The notes beneath the pieces are model-generated. The model was not told the origin of the DNA, ran no database searches, and was given only the letters and a program-made list of their open reading frames with translations. A stretch of DNA of 64,000 bases from Thalassobellus sp050294475 (lineage in GTDB: Bacteria; Bacteroidota; Bacteroidia; Flavobacteriales; Flavobacteriaceae). Positions within the stretch are counted from its first letter, which is position 1, and each line of letters begins with the position of its first letter. The position numbers were made by a program, and so were the translations under genes. Positions 53,486-63,031 of the stretch are shown piece after piece. The stretch lies in assembly GCA_050294475.1 (NCBI GenBank), contig JBNKOE010000001.1:62001-126000 (forward strand). Direction: 5' to 3'.

Positions 53486-53566
53486 TAACACCAAAAAAAA
53501 TTAATTTTTTTTGGTGTTTTTTATTGAACTTAAAAGGTGCTATCTAAACACTTAGATAGTACCTTT
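53486..53566 (+). terminator. Terminator hairpins between susD and the phosphoesterase genes
   Basis: AACACCAAAAAAAATT pairs with AATTTTTTTTGGTGTT (53487-53518), followed by T4. A second stem pairs AAAGGTGCTATCTAA (53533-53547) with TTAGATAGTACCTTT (53552-53566) around ACAC. They should lower transcription into the downstream enzyme genes relative to susCD. Confidence 0.8.
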
Positions 53567-53630
53567 CATTAATTACTTTAAACTTTTAAGAAATATACAA
53601 TACGTTTATAGCAACTAACATCCACGCAAA

Positions 53631-54476
53631 ATGAAACTTTTCTCTTATTTAATTTTGTCCTTTATTTTCCTTCCAAAGTCATTAGAAGCACAATCCTATA
53701 AGCTAATAACATATAACATTCGGTATGACAACCCTGATGATGGAGAAAATCAGTGGGAAAAAAGAAAAGATTATTTGTGTAATCAAATAGCCTTTTATAC
53801 TCCTGATGCATTTGGAATACAAGAAGGGCTACATCATCAAGTTAACTATATAGACAGTACACTTACCAATTATAATTATGTAGGTGTAGGGAGAGAAGAT
53901 GGAAAAACAAAAGGAGAATACAGTGCTATTTTTTATAATAAAAACAAATTAAAAGTATTAAAACAATCAACATTTTGGCTATCTAAAACACCAGACAAAA
54001 TATCTATTGGTTGGGATGCTGCATTAGAACGAATTTGTACTTATGCTTTATTTAAAAACATAAAAACACAACAACAATTTTGGGTATTCAATACTCATTT
54101 TGACCATATTGGAAACGAAGCTAGAATACAAAGTTCAAAACTTATTATAGATAAAATTAATAACCTTAATAAAAATCATCTCCCCGTTATTTTAATGGGA
54201 GATTTGAATTCTGATGCAACAAGTACTCAAATACAATATCTCTCTCAAATTTTAAATGACTCAAAAACAGTCAGTGTATCAAAACCCTTTGGTCCTATAG
54301 GAACTTTTAATGGCTTTAAAACTAACAAACCTGTAATCCATAGAATTGATTATATTTTTACTGATAAAAATCAAATTACTGTATTAAAATATGCTGTTTT
54401 AAGCGATTCTAAAGACTGTAAATATCCATCAGATCATTTACCTGTCTTTGTTGAAGTTAAAATTGAAAAACAATAA
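53631..54476 (+). CDS. Secreted endonuclease/exonuclease/phosphatase (EEP) family enzyme
   Basis: A 281-aa EEP hydrolase with signal peptide ending LEAQ. Active-site residues are in order: Asn of TYNIRYDNP, Glu of GIQEGL, NTHFDHIG, MGDLNSD (general base region) and the terminal SDHLPVF. The family includes sphingomyelinases, inositol-polyphosphate 5-phosphatases and DNases. The short secreted Bacteroidetes form most often acts on phosphodiesters. It is the first of three adjacent phosphoesterase genes, so a phosphodiester such as a phospholipid head group or nucleic acid fragment is a likely substrate. It precedes the alkaline phosphatase by 10 bp. Confidence 0.88.
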   Translation: MKLFSYLILSFIFLPKSLEAQSYKLITYNIRYDNPDDGENQWEKRKDYLCNQIAFYTPDAFGIQEGLHHQVNYIDSTLTNYNYVGVGREDGKTKGEYSAIFYNKNKLKVLKQSTFWLSKTPDKISIGWDAALERICTYALFKNIKTQQQFWVFNTHFDHIGNEARIQSSKLIIDKINNLNKNHLPVILMGDLNSDATSTQIQYLSQILNDSKTVSVSKPFGPIGTFNGFKTNKPVIHRIDYIFTDKNQITVLKYAVLSDSKDCKYPSDHLPVFVEVKIEKQ

Positions 54477-54486
54477 TCACAAACAC

Positions 54487-55608
54487 ATGAAAATTCTATT
54501 AAAAATAACATTTCTTAGCATCAGTCTTTTATTCTTTGGATGCTTTGAGCATTCAAAAGAAAAAAAATCAAAAATTGAAACATCAGAAAAAGAACCATTA
54601 AGTATCATATTTATGATTGGAGATGGCATGGGGCTTCCACAAATATCTACAGCTTTTTACTTTGGAGAAAACACACCTAACTTTGAACAATTTGAAAGTA
54701 TTGGACTTATAAAAACATCCTGTACAAGTCATACCATTACAGATTCAGCAGCAGGAGCAACAGCATTCTCTACAGGAGAAAAAACATATAAAAGAGCCAT
54801 AGGCGTATCTAAAGACAGCTTGCCTTTGCCAACAATTTTAGAAACTTTAAAAGATAAAGGGTATCAAACAGGTTTGGTTAGTTTAACATCCATTACCCAT
54901 GCAACACCTGCCGCCTATTATGCGCATGTAAAAGACAGAGATTTACAAGACGATATCGCTTTACAACTAGTGGATGTTGATTTTTTTGCTGGCGGCGGCT
55001 TAAAACACTTTAAGCATAGAGACGATAAAAAGGATTTATATGCAGCACTAATTACTAAAAACTATAAACTAGATTCTGTAAGTTTATCAAATTACGATTT
55101 AAATAAAAAAAACGGCTATCTTTTAGCTGAAGAAGGTTTACCATCAAAAATTCAAGGACGAACAAGTTTTCTACAAGATGCTACTAAATTAGGTTTAAAC
55201 TATTTTACAGAAAAAGGGAAACCTTTCTTTTTTATGATAGAAGGATCTTATATAGATTGGGGCGGTCATGCTATGAATGCCGAACTATTAAAAAAAGAAA
55301 TATTAGATTTTGACAAAACACTAGAAATTGTTTTAAAATATATAAAAAAACATCCAAATACCCTTTTAGTTGTAACTGCCGATCATGAAACAGGTGGCGT
55401 AAGCGTTGGTAAATCGTATATTATTAATGAAATAACTGGAGAAAAAATAGAGGAACCAGAAAAGGTTTCAATTTATTTTAATTACGACCAACATAGTGGC
55501 AATCTTATTCCTGTTTTTGCAAAAGGTAAAGGCTCTGAAAACTTCCAAGGTATTTATGAAAATAATGAGATTTATCATAAAATGTTTAAGGCAATAAATA
55601 GTAAATAA
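54487..55608 (+). CDS. Alkaline phosphatase lipoprotein (PhoA-like fold)
   Basis: A 373-aa phosphomonoesterase. The lipobox is FFGC (Cys19). Metal-site motifs are MIGDGMG (first Asp ligand), TDSAAGATAF with the nucleophile Ser, ITHATPAAYYAHV, IEGSYIDWGGH (acidic and His ligands), TADHETGG and HSGNLIPVF (last His). All needed ligands are present. The lipid anchor places it on the periplasmic or cell surface. I use the ATG at 54487; an in-frame ATG upstream lies inside the EEP gene. It overlaps neither neighbour and is 7 bp from the fusion gene. Confidence 0.92.
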   Translation: MKILLKITFLSISLLFFGCFEHSKEKKSKIETSEKEPLSIIFMIGDGMGLPQISTAFYFGENTPNFEQFESIGLIKTSCTSHTITDSAAGATAFSTGEKTYKRAIGVSKDSLPLPTILETLKDKGYQTGLVSLTSITHATPAAYYAHVKDRDLQDDIALQLVDVDFFAGGGLKHFKHRDDKKDLYAALITKNYKLDSVSLSNYDLNKKNGYLLAEEGLPSKIQGRTSFLQDATKLGLNYFTEKGKPFFFMIEGSYIDWGGHAMNAELLKKEILDFDKTLEIVLKYIKKHPNTLLVVTADHETGGVSVGKSYIINEITGEKIEEPEKVSIYFNYDQHSGNLIPVFAKGKGSENFQGIYENNEIYHKMFKAINSK

Positions 55609-55615
55609 TATTAAA

Positions 55616-57412
55616 ATGAAACATCTATTAAAATTCTTTTTTCACTTTTCAATTATACTTTTTGGAACTAATAAACTCATAGCACAAAGCATACCTAAAA
55701 TACATTCTCATAACGATTACATTCAAACAATACCTTTTTGGGATGCTTATGCAAATGGAGCAAATTCAATAGAAGCCGATATTTTTTTAATAGAAAATAA
55801 TTTATATGTAGCTCATAATGAAAAAGATATAATTACATCAAGAACATTAGAAGCCTTATACTTAAAGCCTTTACAAACGGCTTTAGAAATGAGCTTTAAA
55901 AAAGATCAAGAATTATTTTTATTGATAGATGTAAAATCTGAAGCGGTTTCAACTTTAAATAAATTGATAACTATTTTAAAAACATATCCAACAATAATTA
56001 ATAACCAAAACATTAAAATAATTATTTCTGGAAATAGACCAAATTCAGATACTTATTCAAAATATCCCCCTTTTATTTTCTTTGATTATCAAGAATTAAG
56101 TCAACCTATTTCTTTTGAAAATAAAGAAAAAGTAGCCATGGTAAGTTTAGACTTTGGTAAATTTTCAAAATGGAATGGCAAAGGACGATTAACTCATGAA
56201 GATTATAATCGTGTTATAGCTGTTATTACAAAAGCGAAAGCAATGAACAAACCGTTTCGCTTTTGGGGAACACCAGACTCTAAAAGTTCATGGAAAACCC
56301 TTTTTGATATGGGTATTGATGTTATAAATACAGATACCCCATACAAATGCGTTAACTATATTAATTCTTTACCTAATAGGTTTGTTACATCTACTACTTT
56401 TTCACAAGTATATACGCCTAGTTTTAAAACAGACCAAAAACAACTTCCTGTTAAAAACGTGATTCTTTTAATAGGTGATGGTAATGGATTATCGCAAATA
56501 TCATCAGCAGTCCTTTCAAATAACGGAGCCTTATCTCTAACGCAACTTAAAAGTATGGGATTAATAAAAACGCAATCTGCCGATGATTTCACAACAGATT
56601 CAGCCGCTGCTGGAACAGCACTAGCTACAGGAAAAAAAACAAATAATAGAGCTATTGGCACAGACACAAATGGCATGATGCTTGAAAACATAGTAGAAAT
56701 ACTTTATAAAAAAGGGTTTTCTACAGGCTGTATTACTACCGATGAAATTACAGGAGCAACGCCAGCGTCATTTTATGCACATGTTAAAGATCGATCAGAA
56801 ACAGAAAAAATATCTAAAGATTTAGTAAAAAGCAAATTAAATGTATTTATTGGAGGTGGCGCATCAAATTTTATAAAAACACCAATTGATAACAATTTTA
56901 AATTATTACCATCTATTCTTGATATAAGCACCTCTAACAACAATAAGATTGGTGTTTTCTTTTCTGAAAAAAATGTTCCTTCTGTTTTAAATGGTAGGGG
57001 AAATATATTAGCTGATGCTACAAAATATAGTCTTCAATATTTAGAAAAAGCAAGCAAACCCTTCTTTCTTATGGTTGAAGGTGCACAAATTGATAGCTTT
57101 GGACATGCAAATAATACAACTGGCATAATTACAGAAACAATAGATTTTGACAAGGCCATAAGCGAAGCTTTAAAATTTGCAGATGCAAATGGTGAAACTT
57201 TGGTAATTATTACTGCCGATCATGAAACTTCAGGGTTTAGCATTCCACAAGGAAATATAAAAGATCACAAAATAGAAGGTAGTTTTATAACACACGATCA
57301 TACAGGAACTATGGTGCCTTTATTTGCTTACGGACCTCAATCTCAAACCTTTCAAGGCGTGTATGAGAATAATGAAGTTTTTCATAAAATACTTTCTCTT
57401 TTAAAAATTTAG
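55616..57412 (+). CDS. Phosphodiesterase-alkaline phosphatase fusion
   Basis: A 598-aa secreted protein (signal peptide ending LIAQ). Residues about 25-255 form a PI-PLC/GDPD-like TIM barrel: IHSHNDYIQTIPFWDAYANG, SIEADIFL and YVAHNEK give the catalytic His and the Glu-x-Asp metal pair, and FRFWGTPDSKSSW closes the barrel. Residues about 275-598 form a second, complete alkaline phosphatase: LLIGDGNGLS, TTDSAAAGTALATG with nucleophile Ser, VEGAQIDSFGH, TADHETSGF, DHTGTMVPLFA. The fusion could cleave a diester and then hydrolyse the monoester it makes. Confidence 0.9.
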   Translation: MKHLLKFFFHFSIILFGTNKLIAQSIPKIHSHNDYIQTIPFWDAYANGANSIEADIFLIENNLYVAHNEKDIITSRTLEALYLKPLQTALEMSFKKDQELFLLIDVKSEAVSTLNKLITILKTYPTIINNQNIKIIISGNRPNSDTYSKYPPFIFFDYQELSQPISFENKEKVAMVSLDFGKFSKWNGKGRLTHEDYNRVIAVITKAKAMNKPFRFWGTPDSKSSWKTLFDMGIDVINTDTPYKCVNYINSLPNRFVTSTTFSQVYTPSFKTDQKQLPVKNVILLIGDGNGLSQISSAVLSNNGALSLTQLKSMGLIKTQSADDFTTDSAAAGTALATGKKTNNRAIGTDTNGMMLENIVEILYKKGFSTGCITTDEITGATPASFYAHVKDRSETEKISKDLVKSKLNVFIGGGASNFIKTPIDNNFKLLPSILDISTSNNNKIGVFFSEKNVPSVLNGRGNILADATKYSLQYLEKASKPFFLMVEGAQIDSFGHANNTTGIITETIDFDKAISEALKFADANGETLVIITADHETSGFSIPQGNIKDHKIEGSFITHDHTGTMVPLFAYGPQSQTFQGVYENNEVFHKILSLLKI

Positions 57413-57435
57413 AAAAAACAATTTCGTGATATCTT

Positions 57436-57624
57436 CTAATCTTTAATCTTAAATACTTTTTCTAAGATAGTATCCATTAAACACCATTTTGTAATAGACG
57501 ACTGTAATAAGTTAGCACCAACAAATGCTGTAAACCAAAGCCAATTTATGTTTACATAGATTGCTAATAGTAAACTTATTAAAACGAATGATCCTGCAAT
57601 ACCTCTTACAATTCTATTTTTCAT
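57436..57624 (-). CDS. DUF2892 small membrane protein
   Basis: A 62-aa protein with two helices (about residues 8-28 and 30-46), and the DUF2892 (inner-membrane, YgaP-C-terminal-like) pattern IVRGIAGSFVLIS ... WLWFTAFVGANLLQSSITKWCLMDTIL. In other genomes such domains follow rhodanese proteins and bind nothing known. It is the last gene of the RND operon and ends against the phosphatase gene tail-to-tail. Confidence 0.85.
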   Translation of the reverse strand: MKNRIVRGIAGSFVLISLLLAIYVNINWLWFTAFVGANLLQSSITKWCLMDTILEKVFKIKD

Positions 57625-57643
57625 CTTTTTTAATTTATAAATT

Positions 57644-57949
57644 TTAAATATATTTTTCTATTGGAAGAACAATGGCTCTTACTGGATTGTTGGTTTCTAA
57701 GTTTTCATTAAACTCTTTAATTAAATTAAATAAAGAATCAATATTATCTTCTTCTGTAAAAGAGAAAAATAAGCTAGATTCCGTTCCTCCTTTTAAAGAT
57801 GAAAACCAATTAGAAGCCATTAAAACTGAAGAGACACTTTTATAGCCATCAATATCAGAACTACTAAAACTTTCAATATTTGCTTTTTTAAAGAGTTTCA
57901 AAACATCTTTCTGAAACTCATGCACCGCTGTAACCATTACTAATTTCAT
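57644..57949 (-). CDS. PII-like small signalling protein, predicted
   Basis: A 101-aa soluble protein. The opening LVMVTAVHEFQKDVLKLFKKANI and the closing VRAIVLPIEKYI give the beta-alpha-beta repeats of a PII/GlnB-like ferredoxin fold. The long central T-loop-like stretch (SSDIDGYKSVSSVLMASNW) is also consistent. It is 9 bp after the RND permease gene. PII-like proteins next to transporters commonly bind small ligands or gate them. The call rests on fold-level pattern only, with no conserved PII signature visible. Confidence 0.55.
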   Translation of the reverse strand: MKLVMVTAVHEFQKDVLKLFKKANIESFSSSDIDGYKSVSSVLMASNWFSSLKGGTESSLFFSFTEEDNIDSLFNLIKEFNENLETNNPVRAIVLPIEKYI

Positions 57950-57958
57950 GTGTCTATA

Positions 57959-60900
57959 TTATTTATAATTTTTTTTCTCTATCATATAATACACCAATGG
58001 CACCACCAATAATGTTAATACCGTAGAAACAATGGTTCCTCCCATTAATGAAATGGCTAAACCTTGAAAAATAGGATCAAATAAAATAACAAAAGCACCA
58101 ATAACTACTGTTCCTGCTGTTAGCAAAATAGGTGTTGTACGTACTGCTCCTGCTTCAATTGCAGCTTGCTTTAACGAAATACCATCTGCTAAACGCAGAT
58201 TTATAAAATCGATTAGCAATACCGAATTTCGTACCATTATTCCTGCTAAAGCAATCATACCTATAAATGATGTTGCTGTAAAAAAGGCTCCCATAATCCA
58301 GTGACCAAGTATAATTCCTATTAATGATAATGGTATAGCTACCATCATAACCACAGGTGCTTTAAAATTTTGAAACCAACCAACAATTAAAATATAAATT
58401 AAGATGATGGCTCCTAAAAAAGCAATTCCTAAATCTCTAAAAACTTCTAAAGTAATTTGCCATTCGCCATCCCATTTTACGGTATAATCATCTTCATAAG
58501 CTGGCTGACCTAAATACATTTCATTTAACTTATAACCTTCTGGAAGGTTAATATTTTTCAACTTTTCATCCATTCCCAAAATAGCATATGCAGGACTTTC
58601 TAATTTACCAGCCATATCTGCCATCACATAAACCACACGTTTTTGGTTTTTTCTATAAATACTTTTAGGACTAATGGTTTGCTTAATATCAACTAAATCG
58701 GCAATTGGTATCATAGTGCCTTGCTTCGATTTTACTTTTAATTGTGAAATATCATTTATAGTTGACTTCTCTTTTTCATCTAAAGCCAAAATCAACCCTA
58801 CTTGGTTTGAAGCATCCTCATCGTACAAGTTAGTAATAGCTCTATTAGATAATGCCATATTCATAGTATATGCTATCTGCTGTGGCGCTACTCCATAAAG
58901 CATGGCTTTTTCTTTATTAATATCAAACTGATACTCAATTTGATCGTCTTCAACCATCCAATCAATATCTACAACATCATCGGTATTTTTTAAAATAGTC
59001 TTAATACTATTCGCTATGTCCATTTGCTTACTATAATCTGGTCCGTAAACCTCAGCTACTATGGTTGACAACACTGGTGGTCCTGGTGGTACTTCTACCA
59101 ATTTTACATTGGCATGATATTTTGCTGCAATTTTTTGAATATCTGGACGAAATAATCTCGCAATATCATGACTTTGTGCACTACGTTCTCCTTTATCAAT
59201 TAAATTTACTTGAATATCTGCCATATTACTACCACCACGTAAATCGTAATGACGCACCAAACCATTAAACGTTATAGGAGCAGATGTGCCTATATAATTT
59301 TGATAATTAACCACTTCTGGTCGTGTAGATAAATATTGTGCAATTTCTTGTGTAACAACTGCTGTACGTTCAAGTGTTGTGCCTTCTGGCATATCTATAA
59401 CCACTTGAAATTCATTTTTATTATCAAATGGCAACATTTTTACAGCAACCGATTTGGTAAAAAACAAAACCATAGAACCTATTAACAAAGCAAAAGTCAG
59501 TCCTAAAAACAACCATCTTTTTGCCTTATTCTCTATTAATGGACGTTCAAATTTGTTATATATTTTATAAATAAAAGTATCTTCTAAAGGTTTTTCTGGT
59601 TTTTCAACAACCCCTTTTTTATCTTTTTCTCTTAAGAAAATATAACCTAAATATGGTGTTATTGTTAAAGCTACAAACAACGATAAAATCATAGCAATAG
59701 AAGCTCCAATTGGCATTGGTGCCATATAAGGCCCCATTAAACCAGACACAAAAGCCATAGGCAACACAGAAGCAATAACAGTAAATGTTGCTAAAATAGT
59801 TGGATTACCTACTTCGTTAATAGCATATAACGCTGCTTGTTTAAATGGCAAACGTTTCATTTTAAAATGCCTATGCATATTTTCGGCAATAATAATAGAA
59901 TCATCTACCACAATACCTGTAACAAAAACCAAAGCAAAAAGCGTAATTCTGTTAAGCGTATAATCTAACATATAATAACTCAACAAGGTTAAAGCAAAGG
60001 TAATTGGCACCGATAAAAACACGACCAATCCACCACGCCAACCCATGGCCAACATAACTACAAAGGTTACTGCTATTATAGAACCTATAAGATGTAACAA
60101 TAATTCGGACACTTTATGAGATGCTGTTTCACCATAATTCCTTGTTATTTCTACATGTACATCGTCTGGGATTAAATTTTTTCTTAAATGATCTACCTTG
60201 TCAATAATTACATCTGCTATTTTCATAGCATCAGCACCTTTTCTTTTAGCAACCGATATGGTAACCGCAGGGTATTCAGATTGATAATCGCCTGCTTTTT
60301 TACTCGCTTGACCAAAACCTAAACTCACATAGCTTTGTGGTATTTCTGGGCCATCAATAATAGCCGCAATTTGCTTTAAATAAATAGGCTTATTTTGTTG
60401 TACACCAACCACTAAATTTTCAACATCGGTAACGCTTTCTAAAAACGTCCCCGTATTTACTAAAAACTCGGTATCGTTTTTATCAAAATTCCCTGAATTT
60501 AATTGCGTATTATTAGCTTTTATCATTTCAGAAACCGATAAAAAGTCCAATCCGCTAGCAGCCAATTTATCCTTATCTAAAACCACACGTAATTGTCGGT
60601 TTCTTCCCCCTATTTTATGCGTTATTGCAACATCATTTACCTTCTTAATTTCACTTTCTAGCTCTTGAGCCATTTGCCCTAATTGGTAATCATCGTAGCT
60701 TTCACTCCACAGCGTTAATCCCAACATAGGCACATCATCAATAGCACGTGTTTTTACTAAAGGAAATGTAACTCCTTTTGGCATTTCATCCATGTGCTTA
60801 TTAATTTCATTGTAAAGTTTCACAAACGAACGCTCAATATCTTCGCCTACATAAAACTGTACAACAACCATCCCCTGCTCTTTCATAGATGTTGAATACA

Positions 60901-61153
60901 CATACTCAACGCCTTTAATGTTAGAAATTAATTGCTCTAAAGGTTTAATGACACGCGATTCTACCTCTGTAGGACTTGCACCTGGATACCCCACAAAAAT
61001 ATCGGCAATAGGCACATCTATTTGTGGTTCTTCTTCTCGCGGAATTAAAAATGAACTATACACGCCAATAACCATAAAAACGATCATTAAAAGCACTGTA
61101 AGTTTAGAACTTATAAAAACTTTGGCTATTTTTCCAGCTAAACCTTCTTTCAT
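57959..61153 (-). CDS. RND efflux transporter permease subunit
   Basis: A 1064-aa proton-driven pump (I use the ATG at 61153, MKEGLAGKIAK; an ATG six codons upstream is possible). The typical 12-helix layout has two large periplasmic loops. The proton-relay pair Asp-Asp is in GIVVDDSIIIAENMHRH in helix 4, as in AcrB, unlike the metal pumps with one Asp. Substrate class is not clear: drug-type by the DD pair. It follows the adaptor gene by about 200 bp across a palindrome and is probably still one operon. Confidence 0.93.
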   Translation of the reverse strand: MKEGLAGKIAKVFISSKLTVLLMIVFMVIGVYSSFLIPREEEPQIDVPIADIFVGYPGASPTEVESRVIKPLEQLISNIKGVEYVYSTSMKEQGMVVVQFYVGEDIERSFVKLYNEINKHMDEMPKGVTFPLVKTRAIDDVPMLGLTLWSESYDDYQLGQMAQELESEIKKVNDVAITHKIGGRNRQLRVVLDKDKLAASGLDFLSVSEMIKANNTQLNSGNFDKNDTEFLVNTGTFLESVTDVENLVVGVQQNKPIYLKQIAAIIDGPEIPQSYVSLGFGQASKKAGDYQSEYPAVTISVAKRKGADAMKIADVIIDKVDHLRKNLIPDDVHVEITRNYGETASHKVSELLLHLIGSIIAVTFVVMLAMGWRGGLVVFLSVPITFALTLLSYYMLDYTLNRITLFALVFVTGIVVDDSIIIAENMHRHFKMKRLPFKQAALYAINEVGNPTILATFTVIASVLPMAFVSGLMGPYMAPMPIGASIAMILSLFVALTITPYLGYIFLREKDKKGVVEKPEKPLEDTFIYKIYNKFERPLIENKAKRWLFLGLTFALLIGSMVLFFTKSVAVKMLPFDNKNEFQVVIDMPEGTTLERTAVVTQEIAQYLSTRPEVVNYQNYIGTSAPITFNGLVRHYDLRGGSNMADIQVNLIDKGERSAQSHDIARLFRPDIQKIAAKYHANVKLVEVPPGPPVLSTIVAEVYGPDYSKQMDIANSIKTILKNTDDVVDIDWMVEDDQIEYQFDINKEKAMLYGVAPQQIAYTMNMALSNRAITNLYDEDASNQVGLILALDEKEKSTINDISQLKVKSKQGTMIPIADLVDIKQTISPKSIYRKNQKRVVYVMADMAGKLESPAYAILGMDEKLKNINLPEGYKLNEMYLGQPAYEDDYTVKWDGEWQITLEVFRDLGIAFLGAIILIYILIVGWFQNFKAPVVMMVAIPLSLIGIILGHWIMGAFFTATSFIGMIALAGIMVRNSVLLIDFINLRLADGISLKQAAIEAGAVRTTPILLTAGTVVIGAFVILFDPIFQGLAISLMGGTIVSTVLTLLVVPLVYYMIEKKNYK

Positions 61154-61226
61154 AATTATTACTTTTTTCATTACCCCAAAAGAGGTAATCTATATATTTA
61201 GGGCGTTTTAACAGGCTATCCGCTAC

Positions 61227-61264
61227 AATCTTTTTTTGCCATATATGGCAGCAAAAAAAGGATT
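61227..61264. repeat. Palindromic element between the RND adaptor and permease genes
   Basis: A perfect TGCCATATATGGCA palindrome (61237-61250) flanked by T7 and A7. The stem extends through AATC and GGATT with one bulge. It may be a repeat element or a partial terminator that sets adaptor to permease ratios. I recall similar hairpins in other flavobacteria but cannot confirm. Confidence 0.6.
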
Positions 61265-61350
61265 TCCACTTCTATCCTTAACGCGATAATTCTTTACTAT
61301 TATTTTATTCTTAATTAAAAACCTTTCAGGACACTGAAAACTGCTACTGC

Positions 61351-62430
61351 TTACTTAGCACTTATTTTAGCACCATTAAATAATTTCCCTTCAGAAGAAA
61401 CGATATAAGTTTCCCCCGATTTTAAACCAGATAACACTTCTATTTGCTCTCCAACCTTTCTTCCTAAACGTAACCAACGCAACAGCGCTGTATTGCTTTG
61501 GCTTACCGTATAAATACCCGACAACTGTCCCTTTGTTATAATAGCTTCTTCTGGAATTAAAACCATTCCTGAAGCCTTTTTCCTTTCCACAGGAAATTGC
61601 ACACTCGTAAACATGCCCGATAAAATATGAGCATCGGTTTTATCTAAATCTATTTTTACTAAATATTGTCCGCCTGTATGTTTTGCAGATGTGCTTACTT
61701 CGCTTACGCTTCCTTTTAAAGCCTTATTAATAGATTTCACTAATACATCAACGGTAGTGCCTTTTTTAATTTCAGAGATTTCCGTTTCTGGCACCATAGC
61801 CACCACTTCAAAATCTCCTGGAGTTTCTATACTTATTAATGGCATACCTGGATTTGCCATATCACCTGCATCTATATTTTTACTTGTAATAATACCACTA
61901 AAAGGAGCTTTAATATTAGTATAGGCAAACTGAGCGTTTACTTCATTTTTCATTTGATTAGCTGCTTCTAAACGTGCTTTTGCCATTTCAAAATTAGCCG
62001 TTATATCATCTAACTCTTTTTGAGAAGCACTGTTATCTGCAAACAAATTTTTAAAACGATTATAATCTTTTTGAGCATTATTAAAAGCAGCTGTAGCTTC
62101 TATAATACCAGCTTTTACTTGGGCTTGTTTCGCTTGTAAATCAATACTATTAATAGAAACTAATAATTGTCCTTTTTGCACTTTATCTCCAACATTTACA
62201 TGAACCTTATTAACTGTTCCCATCATTCTAGTACTTAAATCGGCACTATTTTTTGCTTGAATTTCACCACTTACAGACAAAAACGGACTATTACCATTAG
62301 CTTCAACCTGATTAACTTTTACTTTGATGGCTGGCGCATTATCTGCAACCAACTTTTTATTATCATTACCACAACTAGTAATTAACAAAATCGCTGTAGC
62401 TAGTATTGATATGTATATATGTTTTTTCAT
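61351..62430 (-). CDS. RND efflux periplasmic adaptor (membrane fusion protein)
   Basis: A 359-aa lipoprotein (lipobox LITSCG, Cys20). It contains the lipoyl-like halves (MMGTVNKVHVNVGDKVQKGQLL near residue 68 and AFSGIITSKNIDAGDMANPG near 175), the alpha-helical hairpin between them (KQAQVKAGIIEATAAFN ... FEMAKARLEAANQ), then beta-barrel and membrane-proximal domains. It bridges the permease and TolC-type channel. Transcribed before the permease gene. Confidence 0.92.
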   Translation of the reverse strand: MKKHIYISILATAILLITSCGNDNKKLVADNAPAIKVKVNQVEANGNSPFLSVSGEIQAKNSADLSTRMMGTVNKVHVNVGDKVQKGQLLVSINSIDLQAKQAQVKAGIIEATAAFNNAQKDYNRFKNLFADNSASQKELDDITANFEMAKARLEAANQMKNEVNAQFAYTNIKAPFSGIITSKNIDAGDMANPGMPLISIETPGDFEVVAMVPETEISEIKKGTTVDVLVKSINKALKGSVSEVSTSAKHTGGQYLVKIDLDKTDAHILSGMFTSVQFPVERKKASGMVLIPEEAIITKGQLSGIYTVSQSNTALLRWLRLGRKVGEQIEVLSGLKSGETYIVSSEGKLFNGAKISAK

Positions 62431-62511
62431 TTTTATTAATTTAATATTTTAAGTTATTATTGCACTTCAACTGTTCTTAGTGTGACATTATGATTACATG
62501 TGTTATCATCT

Positions 62512-62988
62512 TTATTGTCTATATGTTACGTGACATTGCACACAAAAATTCATTGTATTTGATAATGCTTTTAACGATTTGTTTTTATCTTTACTTTTAA
62601 AAATTTCACTCATCCTGTCCGCACTTTTATGGAATTCTAATCCTAAGTTTTCAAAATTCTTATCACCAAATGATGCACACATTAATTTCATTTCTGTTGT
62701 AGAACCTAATTTAGTATAGGCAATTTTTGAAGCTTCATCATAATTTTCTGTTGATAAAAGAGTAACAATGTTTTGCACTGCTTCTAAATGATCTCTCATA
62801 TTCATTAATTGATGATTCTTTTGCATTGGGTTTAATTTTAAAGATATCCGTTTATCATTTCCATTTTTAGGATTTTCCTTTATTACAAAGTCCAATTCTT
62901 TTTCTTTGGATTTATTTTTATCACAAGAAGTAAAAAAACTTACTAAAATTATGGATAGTAGAATTACTATTTTTTTTGATGTTTTCAT
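62512..62988 (-). CDS. Small lipoprotein with a C-terminal CxxCH haem motif (cytochrome c'-like)
   Basis: A 158-aa lipoprotein (Cys22 of the FTSC lipobox). It has helical segments (HLEAVQNIVTLLSTENYDEASKIAY, HKSADRMSEIFKSKDK) and ends TMNFCVQCHVTYRQ. The CVQCH gives a c-type haem attachment site at the very end, as in four-helix cytochrome c' proteins. I chose the ATG at 62988; an in-frame ATG eight codons upstream is less likely. It sits inside the RND operon, an unusual neighbour. Confidence 0.7.
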   Translation of the reverse strand: MKTSKKIVILLSIILVSFFTSCDKNKSKEKELDFVIKENPKNGNDKRISLKLNPMQKNHQLMNMRDHLEAVQNIVTLLSTENYDEASKIAYTKLGSTTEMKLMCASFGDKNFENLGLEFHKSADRMSEIFKSKDKNKSLKALSNTMNFCVQCHVTYRQ

Positions 62989-63031
62989 TTTACAATAATT
63001 TAGAACAATCATTAACTGCTAACTGCTTTAT

